Assembly: GCA_000433535.1 (NCBI GenBank)
Contig: FR892666.1
Location: 61,722 to 125,721, forward strand
DNA from: Dorea sp. CAG:317
GTDB taxonomy: Bacteria; Bacillota; Clostridia; Lachnospirales; Lachnospiraceae
Direction: 5' to 3'
DNA length: 64,000 bases
Below the pieces are notes generated by a model, which saw only the letters and a list, made by a program, of their open reading frames with translations, made no database searches and was not told the origin of the DNA. The translations under genes were made by a program, and so were the position numbers. This document shows positions 26,212 through 34,600 of this stretch, in pieces (the stretch's first letter is position 1; every line of letters starts with the position of its first letter).

Positions 26212-28641
26212 TTACTTCTGCACAATATTTATAATCTTCTTCGGTACATAGATTTCTTTTACGATCGTACCTGTCAGTTTATCTGCTACTGCTTCTTTTC
26301 CGGCTGCGATAGCATCTTCTTTGCTGATGTCTGTTGCAATGGAGATGACTGCTCTTGTTTTTCCGTTGATCTGTACCGGAACTTCAATCTCATCATCCTT
26401 CATTTCGCTTTCATCGTAGGTTGGCCATCCTGCTTCGAATACGCTGTTTTCGTGTCCTAACTGCTCCCACACTTCTTCTGCAATATGTGGTGCAAATGGA
26501 GACAGAAGCACTGCCATTGTAGAAAGTGTCTCTACGTCAATTCCACCGGCTTTCTTCGCAATCTCGATCAATTTGTTATTGTGCTCCATGAAGCCGGAGA
26601 TTGCTGTATTCAAGCTGAAGCTTTCCAGACGTGTTGTAATGTCTTTCACAAGCTTGTGGCGTTCTTTTATCATTTCTTTAGATGCTTCTACGTTTGCATC
26701 TTTGCTGTCCATAACAAGATTCCAGAATCTCTTTAAGAATCTGTTTACTCCGTCGATTCCTCTGTCATCCCACTCTGCATCTAACTCCGGCGGTCCAACA
26801 AAGAGTTCATACATTCTTAAGGAGTCACATCCGTAATCTCTTACAAGATCGTCCGGTGATACAACATTTCCTTTGGATTTACTCATCTTGATTCCGTTTT
26901 TACCTGTGATCATTCCCTGATTGAACAATTTCTGGAACGGCTCATCAAAATCAATTGCTCCGATATCGCACAGGAACTTTGTATAGAAACGTGCATACAG
27001 AAGGTGAAGCACTGCGTGTTCCACTCCTCCGATATACATATCTACCGGAAGCATCTCATCTGCTTTTTCTTTGGATACCAGTTCTTCGTTGTTGTGATTA
27101 TCTACATAACGAAGGAAATACCAGGAAGATCCTGCCCACTGAGGCATTGTGTTTGTCTCACGTTTTGCTGGTTTTCCACATACCGGACAAGTGCAGTTTA
27201 CCCACTCGTCAATTGCTGCAAGCGGAGACTCTCCGGTTCCTGTCGGCTCATAAGATTCTACATCCGGAAGCTCCAGCGGAAGCTGATCTTCCGGTACCGG
27301 AACATTTCCACAATGTGGACAGTGAATGATCGGGATTGGCTCACCCCAGTAACGCTGACGGGAGAATACCCAGTCACGCAGCTTGTAATTTACAGTTGCG
27401 CGTCCGATTCCACGCTCTTCAATGATATGCGGAGCTTCTTTTTTGAGAACAGCGGATTCCATTCCATTCCACTCACCGGAATTAATCATTGTTCCTGCTG
27501 CCTCTGTATAAGCTTCTGTCATATTTTCAATTTCTTTTCCGTCTTTTGCAATAACCTGAACGATCGGAATACCGAATTTTGTTGCAAACTCAAAGTCACG
27601 ATCGTCATGCGCCGGTACACACATGATTGCTCCGGTTCCATAATCTGCAAGTACATAATCTGATAACCAGATTGGTGTCTTTTCTCCATTTAACGGATTG
27701 ATCGCATAGCTTCCTGTGAACACACCTGTCTTATCTTTATCCTGCAGACGGTCTACATTGGATTTCATAGAAGCATCGTAAATGTATTTTTCTACTGCCT
27801 CTCTTGTCTCATCTGTAGCAAGGCTTGCTGCAAGTTCATGCTCTGGTGCCAGTACCATAAAGGTTGCTCCGTATAAAGTATCTGGTCTTGTTGTATAAAC
27901 GGTGATTTTTTCATCTCGTCCTTCTACAGGGAAATCAACTTCGGCGCCATAAGATTTGCCAATCCATTCAGCCTGCATCTTTTTCACCTTTTCCGGCCAG
28001 TCAAGTTTATCTAAATCACTTAACAGGCGTTCTGCATATGCAGTGATCTTCAGCATCCACTGACGAAGATTTTTCTTCGTTACTTCGGAGCCACAACGCT
28101 CACATTTTCCATTTACAACTTCTTCATTTGCAAGACCTGTCTTACAGGATGGGCACCAGTTGATCGGGAATTCCTTCTCATACGCAAGACCTTCTTTAAA
28201 CATCTTCACGAAGATCCACTGTGTCCACTTGTAATAATTCGGATCTGTAGTGTTCACTTCGCGATCCCAATCGTAGAGAGCTGCAATCTCATTGATCTGA
28301 CGCTTAATGTTCTTAATATTTTCCGCTGTAGAAATAGAAGGATGAACTCCCATCTTGATTGCGTAGTTTTCTGCCGGAAGACCAAATGCATCCCATCCCA
28401 TTGGATGAATGATGTAATAGCCCTGCTGCAATTTGTATCTGCTCCACACATCAGAGATTACATAACCTCTCCAGTGTCCTACATGCAGACCATTTCCTGA
28501 CGGGTATGGGAACATATCCAGACAGTAATACTTTTCTCTCTTACTGCCATCTGCATTTTCTTTTACGTTGACTGGGTTCTTCTCCCAGTTCTCACGCCAT
28601 TTCTTTTCGATTGCCTTATGATTATAAGGGATCTTTGACAT
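26212..28641 (-). CDS. leuS: Leucyl-tRNA synthetase
   Basis: It charges tRNA-Leu. The 809 residues include the HIGH box as HVGH in PYPSGNGLHVGHWRGY, a CP1 editing domain with the CxxC zinc pairs (CPSCKTG, CERCG), KMSKS in GIKMSKSKGNVVSP, and the anticodon-binding and C-terminal domains (EIYVPKKIINIV at the end). Full length for a bacterial LeuRS. Expression is controlled by the T-box just upstream. Confidence 0.98.
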   Translation of the reverse strand: MSKIPYNHKAIEKKWRENWEKNPVNVKENADGSKREKYYCLDMFPYPSGNGLHVGHWRGYVISDVWSRYKLQQGYYIIHPMGWDAFGLPAENYAIKMGVHPSISTAENIKNIKRQINEIAALYDWDREVNTTDPNYYKWTQWIFVKMFKEGLAYEKEFPINWCPSCKTGLANEEVVNGKCERCGSEVTKKNLRQWMLKITAYAERLLSDLDKLDWPEKVKKMQAEWIGKSYGAEVDFPVEGRDEKITVYTTRPDTLYGATFMVLAPEHELAASLATDETREAVEKYIYDASMKSNVDRLQDKDKTGVFTGSYAINPLNGEKTPIWLSDYVLADYGTGAIMCVPAHDDRDFEFATKFGIPIVQVIAKDGKEIENMTEAYTEAAGTMINSGEWNGMESAVLKKEAPHIIEERGIGRATVNYKLRDWVFSRQRYWGEPIPIIHCPHCGNVPVPEDQLPLELPDVESYEPTGTGESPLAAIDEWVNCTCPVCGKPAKRETNTMPQWAGSSWYFLRYVDNHNNEELVSKEKADEMLPVDMYIGGVEHAVLHLLYARFYTKFLCDIGAIDFDEPFQKLFNQGMITGKNGIKMSKSKGNVVSPDDLVRDYGCDSLRMYELFVGPPELDAEWDDRGIDGVNRFLKRFWNLVMDSKDANVEASKEMIKERHKLVKDITTRLESFSLNTAISGFMEHNNKLIEIAKKAGGIDVETLSTMAVLLSPFAPHIAEEVWEQLGHENSVFEAGWPTYDESEMKDDEIEVPVQINGKTRAVISIATDISKEDAIAAGKEAVADKLTGTIVKEIYVPKKIINIVQK

Positions 28642-28684
28642 AATAACTTCCTCACTTTCTGGTTTTTATGTGGTTCTTTGAATC

Positions 28685-28930
28685 TAAAAAAAGAAAGCCT
28701 TTCCATCTCTTAAGAGACGAAAAGGCTTATTTTCCGTGGTACCACTCTTCTTCATTTGCATCTGCAAATGCACTCATTCTTTCTGTAACGGGAATTCCCG
28801 CCGGCATCTACTTCTTCTTTCAACACCGGAACTCCGAGGCGAGTTCAAAGCTTCTACCTCCTGCCTTGCACCTACCGACAGTTCTCTGAACGGTTTACAC
28901 TCCTACTGATCCTCTTCACTGTTTTTGCCA
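28685..28930 (-). promoter_or_regulatory. T-box riboswitch (leucine) upstream of leuS
   Basis: The minus strand carries the T-box core AGAGTGGTACCACGGAAAA (28721-28738) and then a terminator (AAGCCTTTTCGTCTC pairing with GAGATGGAAAGGCTT, then a T-run). Upstream is a Stem I with GGTAGGTGCAAGG and a specifier-loop-like GAACTC, giving CUC, a leucine codon. Uncharged tRNA-Leu should stabilise the antiterminator and switch leuS on. Confidence 0.93.
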
Positions 28931-29060
28931 TATATGTTAAATATTATAGGAAGAATCTTAAAATAAGTCAAGAGGGTAAATGACAGTATTTTTTATTTCT
29001 GACATTTTTAAAATAATTCAACATTTGTTCTAATTTTTGTATAAAAAGTCATATTTCTGG

Positions 29061-29089
29061 TTGTTCGAATACATTTTTTCATGTATAAT
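29061..29089 (+). promoter_or_regulatory. Promoter of the small P-loop gene
   Basis: TTGTTC and TATAAT, 17 bases apart, about 60 bases upstream of the ATG at 29153. Confidence 0.65.
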
Positions 29090-29152
29090 AGATATAAGTT
29101 AATCGTACTGAAGGTGTTCAGTATAATATGATACATAAAGGAGATGTTTGCC

Positions 29153-29575
29153 ATGGTAAATTTATTAACAGGACCTAAGGGAAGCGGAAAGACACAAAAA
29201 ATGATTGAGCTGGCTAACGAGCAGGCAAAAAAATGCGACGGAAACGTAGTGTTTATTAAGAAAACACATCGCGACACTGCTAGTGTTTCCTTTGATATTC
29301 GTACTATTTGTATGGATGATTTTGCAGTAATCACAACAACAGACGCATATATCGGATTTTTATACGGTATGCACAGTTCCAACAATGATATTCAATGTGT
29401 ATTTATTGACGGCATTTTAAAACACGCTGATATTTCAATCGAAAATATGCCTGAATTTATTGAAAGACTGAAACAGATGTCCAAAGAATGTGATATGGAC
29501 TTCTATGTAAGCATCAGTGCTAAGAGAGAAGAATTATCCGCAGTCAACCTTGAAGGTTGTGCGTTTTTAAACTAA
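29153..29575 (+). CDS. Small P-loop ATP-binding protein of unknown function
   Basis: The 140-residue product starts MVNLLTGPKGSGKTQKMIEL with a clear Walker A (GPKGSGKT), a possible Walker B at CVFIDGILKHAD, and an alpha/beta pattern throughout. I place the start at the ATG nine bases after AAAGGAG. It resembles small NTPases (thymidine-kinase or RecA-like core) that are widespread but uncharacterised in clostridia. A terminator follows, then capA. No function is assigned. Confidence 0.7.
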   Translation: MVNLLTGPKGSGKTQKMIELANEQAKKCDGNVVFIKKTHRDTASVSFDIRTICMDDFAVITTTDAYIGFLYGMHSSNNDIQCVFIDGILKHADISIENMPEFIERLKQMSKECDMDFYVSISAKREELSAVNLEGCAFLN

Positions 29576-29598
29576 CACATATATAAGGGGAAATCACG

Positions 29599-29625
29599 GG
29601 CAGCCTTATTTTGGCTGCCTGTTTT
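29599..29625 (+). terminator. Terminator or attenuator between the P-loop gene and capA
   Basis: GGCAGCC and GGCTGCC form a 7-bp GC stem followed by TGTTTT. It lies only 14 bases before the next ATG, so it may partly attenuate capA. Confidence 0.7.
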
Positions 29626-29638
29626 ACGGTAAGAGAAT

Positions 29639-30808
29639 ATGAGCGGAATCAAAGATGCAAAGCGACGGCAGCGACGAAGACGCCGAAAGAAAAAAATACA
29701 ACGTCTGACAGTTATATTTGGTTCTCTTTTTCTCATTCTCCTTCTTGTTTTTGCCGTACGCGGTATATCACATAAGATTAATGAGAAAGAGAAAAAAGCA
29801 GAGAAGAAAACTACTGTTAAAAAAGAGAAGATTGACACTTCTCATGTAAAAGTGAAAAATCTCGTAATCAATACAAAAGACAGCAAAAAAGACAAAAATA
29901 AAACCCGTACGATCACCATCAGTTCTATGGGAGACTGTACTCTTGGAACAGATGAAAATTTTGACCAGTCACGGAGCCTGAATGCCTTTTATAATTCACA
30001 GGGTGCAGACTATTTCTTTAAAAATGTACGGTCTATTCTGGAAAAGGATAATCTGTCCATTGTAAATTTTGAAGGCACGCTTACTACATCTGACACAAGA
30101 GCCGATAAAAAATTTGCCTTTAAAGCTGAGCCGAAATATGTAGATATCCTGACGGGAAGCTCTGTAGAAGCTGCTAATATAGCAAATAATCACAGTTCCG
30201 ACTATGGTGAAAGCAGCCGTACCGATACGCTCAAAGTATTGAAAGACGCCGGTATTGCCACCTTTGGTTTTGAACATGTGGCGCTTCTTGATGTTGACGG
30301 GGTTAAAGTCGGGCTTACCGGCATTTATGAACTGGCTGAGCACCTGGAGAAGAAACAGCAGGTAAAAGAAAATATTGCGGCGCTCAAAGAAGCCGGAGCT
30401 GAGCTTATCATTGTCAATTTCCACTGGGGCATTGAAAGGGAATATGTTCCCAACGATACTCAGAAAACACTGGCTCATCTGGCCGTAGACGAAGGAGCGG
30501 ATCTTGTGATCGGCCATCACCCTCACGTTCTTCAGGGCATTGAAAAATATAAAGGCAAGTATATTGCCTACAGCCTTGGAAACTTTTGTTTTGGCGGCAA
30601 CAGTAATCCGCAGGATAAAGATACCATGATCTTTCAGCAGACTTTCACCATTAAGAACGGCAAAGTAAAAGACGATGACAAGATCAATATTATTCCATGC
30701 TCTATTTCATCGAAAACCAATAGCAACGATTACTGCCCAACGCCCCTTAACGGAGAGGAAAAACAAAGGGTATTGGATAAAATCGAAGAATACAGTAAAC
30801 AAATTTAA
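29639..30808 (+). CDS. CapA family protein (PGA_cap metallophosphatase fold)
   Basis: The 389 residues begin with a very basic tail, then one membrane helix (about 27-45), a Lys-rich linker and the PGA_cap domain outside the membrane. Metal-site blocks are SSMGDCTLG, IVNFEGTLTT, ANNHSSDYG, NFHWGIEREY and GHHPHVLQGIEKYKGKYIAYSLGNF (quoted in part). Relatives act in poly-gamma-glutamate or capsule synthesis, but single genes like this one have no defined substrate. The ribosome site (AAGAGA) is weak. An IS-bounded island begins 22 bases downstream. Confidence 0.88.
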   Translation: MSGIKDAKRRQRRRRRKKKIQRLTVIFGSLFLILLLVFAVRGISHKINEKEKKAEKKTTVKKEKIDTSHVKVKNLVINTKDSKKDKNKTRTITISSMGDCTLGTDENFDQSRSLNAFYNSQGADYFFKNVRSILEKDNLSIVNFEGTLTTSDTRADKKFAFKAEPKYVDILTGSSVEAANIANNHSSDYGESSRTDTLKVLKDAGIATFGFEHVALLDVDGVKVGLTGIYELAEHLEKKQQVKENIAALKEAGAELIIVNFHWGIEREYVPNDTQKTLAHLAVDEGADLVIGHHPHVLQGIEKYKGKYIAYSLGNFCFGGNSNPQDKDTMIFQQTFTIKNGKVKDDDKINIIPCSISSKTNSNDYCPTPLNGEEKQRVLDKIEEYSKQI

Positions 30809-30830
30809 AATTGGGGACGAGGTAAAACTT

Positions 30831-30903
30831 AATTTGGGACGGAGTTTTTTGAAAAAACAATGTCATTAAGTTAAGTCCATCACGATTATTGTGCGCGTGG
30901 ATT
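30831..30903 (+). repeat. Inverted repeat, left copy (IS4-type end within a REP-like half palindrome)
   Basis: Seventy-three bases match the complement of 38751-38823 with five differences. The outer part (GGGACGGAG, then GTTTTTTGAAAAAAC) is half of a REP-like palindrome; the inner part (AATGTCATTAAGTTAAG...) is the IS end and includes the transposase stop codon. Confidence 0.85.
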
Positions 30904-31434
30904 CAACCCGAACATATCGACAGATATGCTCGGGTTTTTCTTTTGGGATATTTTAGCTTTACCTGCAATCAGCATACTGAAGTTATGCAGAATCAGTTTT
31001 GCCAAAACCTCCTGTAGAATGGAGTTTTCCTGTTTTGAGTGAAATGCAATCAGACCAATGACATATTTTAAGAAACGGAAGCCCGTTTCGATCCCCCAAC
31101 GAAGCCTGTAGATTTCTTTCAAATCTTTTTTCCGGGATAGATATTTGTATTCTTTGAATTGTGGTGCTACATCTGTTTGCTGAGTAAAGTAATGAAATAG
31201 CTGCTCAAATGCTTCGCAACTTAGTTTTTGCCGTTGTTGAACGAAGAATGAAGTAGTTAGGAATTCTTTATAAGAGAAAAACTTTCCTATTTCAAATCCC
31301 AGACTGTTATTGTCAAAAGACAGAATAAACTTCATAAGAACTGGCAGATTCCATTTACTTTTGCGTGAAAAAGCATTTGCATTTGAAGTGGTAAATTTTT
31401 CAGCTTTTGTCAAGTGAGATTGAATTTGTCAAGG
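30886..31434 (-). pseudogene. IS4-family transposase, internally deleted
   Basis: The frame keeps an N-terminal block (AFSRKSKWNLPVLMKFILSF) and the C-terminal block with the complete YREK signature of IS4 (YRLRWGIETGFRFLK) and the ending GLNPRAQ. The central region with the two catalytic aspartates is missing: the sequence jumps from LSCEAFEQLFHYF to DVAPQFKEYKYLSRKKD. There is no good start codon (a TGA lies just upstream of QIQSHL). It is a non-functional remnant. Confidence 0.85.
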
Positions 31435-31475
31435 ACATTTTCACCCAAACTACGTCAGTTGTACCTTTCGTGCAA

Positions 31476-31667
31476 CTACTGCACAATATCTGGGTTGTTT
31501 AAATCTGTATATTGATAGAAGTAAAAAACACCTCTGGCATCCTGTAAATAGACCTCTGAATAAAAGACGCTATTTTCATGGCAATTTTCTTTTGTACTCA
31601 AAACAGTCCACCGGATTGTTTTATCGTATGCTGGGCAACGAAAAGCGACGAAACAGGTGTCATTCAT
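31476..31667 (-). CDS. Small hypothetical protein (63 aa) downstream of the giant surface protein gene
   Basis: The frame starts 24 bases after the stop of the large gene, in the same direction, with GAGGCGGGTGT before the ATG. Its composition is protein-like (TVLSTKENCHENSVFYSEVY, then FYFYQYTDLNNPDIVQ) and the codon pattern looks coding. I do not recognise the family. It may be a genuine small gene of the island or the end of a longer lost gene. Confidence 0.4.
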   Translation of the reverse strand: MNDTCFVAFRCPAYDKTIRWTVLSTKENCHENSVFYSEVYLQDARGVFYFYQYTDLNNPDIVQ

Positions 31668-31691
31668 ACACCCGCCTCGCCGCCAGTCTCA

Positions 31692-34600
31692 TTATTTGTT
31701 ATTGTGTTTTTCGCTATGTTTACGTTTACTGCCCAGCAATCCAGCAATTATGCCCGTTAATGAGATTCCAAAAAGTGCCAGCCACAATGCCAGATTTGTC
31801 TCATCCCCTGTTTGAAGGGGGTTATCGTTCGTCTTATCCGGTTTGCCTGTGGTTGCGGGATCTGTTGGCTTGTCTGGATCAGTCGGATCACTTGACCCGT
31901 TCGGCTTACTCGGGTCGGTCGGCTTATCCGGATCGGTTGGCCCGGTAGTGCCAGGATCTTTCTTCCACTGAGCCGTCAGCTTCAAATCCGCATCCAGAAT
32001 GGTCACATTATCTCCCGGCTTATAGGTTTTTGTCCCGTCGTACCAGCCGGCAAAGGCATAACCTTTTCGGATAGGCGCCGCCTTGATAGTAATCGTCTCG
32101 CCTGGCTTCACATTCTCCTCATCGTAGGTCTCGCCGTCGACAGCTATTCCGCCATCCAGATCATAGGACACAGTATAGGTGGTCTGATAGTCCGGCGTTC
32201 CGTCGCCATTGCTGTCAATCGCCCATACGGCGTAGAGGGTCACATCCGCCGTTCCGATCCGATACGTTGTTCCGGTAATCAGGAACTTTTCCACATCCTC
32301 CTGTTTATCCTGAGCCGTGAGTGCGGCATCATGCTTTGTCGCACTCCAGCCCACAAAGATTTCATTAGGATTTCTTGTGAATCCCTTCACCTCTGTCAAT
32401 TCGACCTCGGTGTTCTTTTTTATGCCTGATACCTTTGCCGGTGCAGCTTCGCTGCCGCCGTTGAGGTCATATGTGAGAGTGTAGGTCTCCAGCACATCCG
32501 CTGTTCCGTTGTTATTCTCATCATAGCCCCATGCGGCGTAAACTTTCTTATTTGCCGATCCAAAGGTAACCTTTGTGGTGGTAGTAGGCGCTGTGTCCGC
32601 GCGGCTGAAAATTGAATTCGTCTGCGTTTCAGTCCAACCGATGAAGACAACCGTCTTGCCGTCCACATCGTCGTGGGTAGGCACTGCTGTGCTCAAGGTA
32701 ACCTCGTCACCAGGGATGTGGATGCTTGTATCCGTCGGCAGCTGAGTCACAGTGCCGCTCTGCTGGGCATTGCCATAGTAGGTCAGCGTATACTCTTCCA
32801 GATAGTCCGCCGTTTTATTCCCGTTGCGGTCAGCCGCCCATACGGCGTAAACATTGGTGTTACCGTCCGCATCGGCGTTGCCGCCGTCAGCCTTCGCCTT
32901 CTCCATCGTAACCTCAGTAACGATGCTGTTCTTCAAATTCTCATATTGTGCATTGGCTGCGATTACGTCCGGCATTGCAGTGGTGCTCCAACCGATGAAG
33001 ATGTGAGCGTTGCCTGTGTTTTTATCAGCGAAGGTAAAGGTGTGGGAAGTCACCTCGCCGCCGGCATCGGATGCCGGTTTATCATGGCGCAAGCTCTTAC
33101 CGGAAACCGTACCGTTGGTGGAGAGCTTCGCCGTTGCTCCTGCCACATGGTGGTGAGGACAGATAATGTCCTTATAGTCGCCGTTATTGCCGTGGTAACG
33201 GACGTGGACGGCATCATCGTTGTAATCCGGGTTGCCGTTGCCGTTGCCGTCCACCGCGTAGACGGCATAAAGCGTAACATCCTGGGCGGGCATGATGTGC
33301 TCATCATGCGAGATAATCTTGTCGATATCCTCCTTCTCCGCGTCTTCCGGAAGCGCCTTCTCGATCTGCGTTTTACTCCAGCCGGCAAAAATCGTCTTTT
33401 CGCCCTTTTTCAGCTTTCCCGTGCCGGTATAATCCGGGCTGACCTTCTCTCCCTGAATATGCCAGGTGGTCGCCGGAGCCGCTGCTCCGCTACCTCCGTT
33501 GAGGTCATAGGAGAGGGAATAGAGTTTTTTTACTTCCGCCGTAAAGGTTGCATCGCTGGAAATTGCTACTTCCTTGAGCTGATCGGCGGTATATGTGTTG
33601 GTTCCGTCTGTCCAGTTTCCGGTAAAGCGATAGCCGTTATTGGCCGTTACTGTCGGGACAGCCACAAGCTTCTCACTGTGCCACACCTTGGTTGTAGTTC
33701 CGCCCTGCCCATTTGGCACGCTGAACGTCACCGTATGGGGCTGCTGGAGGCCGATCATCAAGCTCTTCGCGCCATTGATGTCATTAGACGTTTCGTTCAT
33801 ATCCAAAACAACGCTGGCCGTGGCGGTGTTCTTTCCCGCATCCAGCGAGAATTTTCCTCCGCTTTCCGGCAGGGAGAATTTCAGCGGATTATTGCCGTTG
33901 GCGTCGGTGCTGCCCGGATTGGCGACAGTCACATGGTAGGTGTCCGCCCGGCGGCCGGTGAATTTAAATGTTCCATTTTGGGTGGTTGTCTTATGCGCAT
34001 CCGCTCCCTCAGAACAGGTTTCATTGCCGTTGCTGTGGTTCGCTTCTACCGTAACACTACCGGTGTAGAGCACATCCGTGTCTTCGTCATATGCGCCGTT
34101 AAAGTTTTTATCGATAAAAATTTTACCGCCAATGATGCCCGTCTGGAACTCCACCTGAATGCGGGGCAGAGGGTTGTGACCCTGATTCAGCGTATTGCCC
34201 ACGGAATAAGGGGACACACCGCAGGGTCCGAAGTTGATCTCGCTGCCCACCAAATCCGCGTTCTCATCAAACATCGGCTCCAGTCGCATGTTGACTTTCA
34301 GTTCGGCGTTTTGCGGGATTGAATCAATACCGGGCTTCGCCGCAATGCGGATCATTTTGACTTTTTTCCACCTCTCAGCCTTTGCCTCATCGGTGGTACA
34401 CCCCTTTAACAGCTCTTCCTCTGTCTGGTAGTTAGCCGTATTTGTATAGTGCTTTGCTTCACCCGCCTGCGCATTGGAATCGATCTCCGTAGCGTAGGTG
34501 ACCAGAATATGCTCCGCAGAGATTCCCTGAAGCTCCGGTGCGCGTGTCAGACTCATATCAAATTCAAATGGCTGATCCTGCATATGGCTATCCCACAAGT

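Noticed and set aside
32673..34322. A 549-residue frame on the plus strand inside the giant surface protein gene
   Set aside because: It is the complement of high-GC repeat coding DNA; the minus-strand frame has a signal peptide, repeats and a wall anchor, so this is a shadow.
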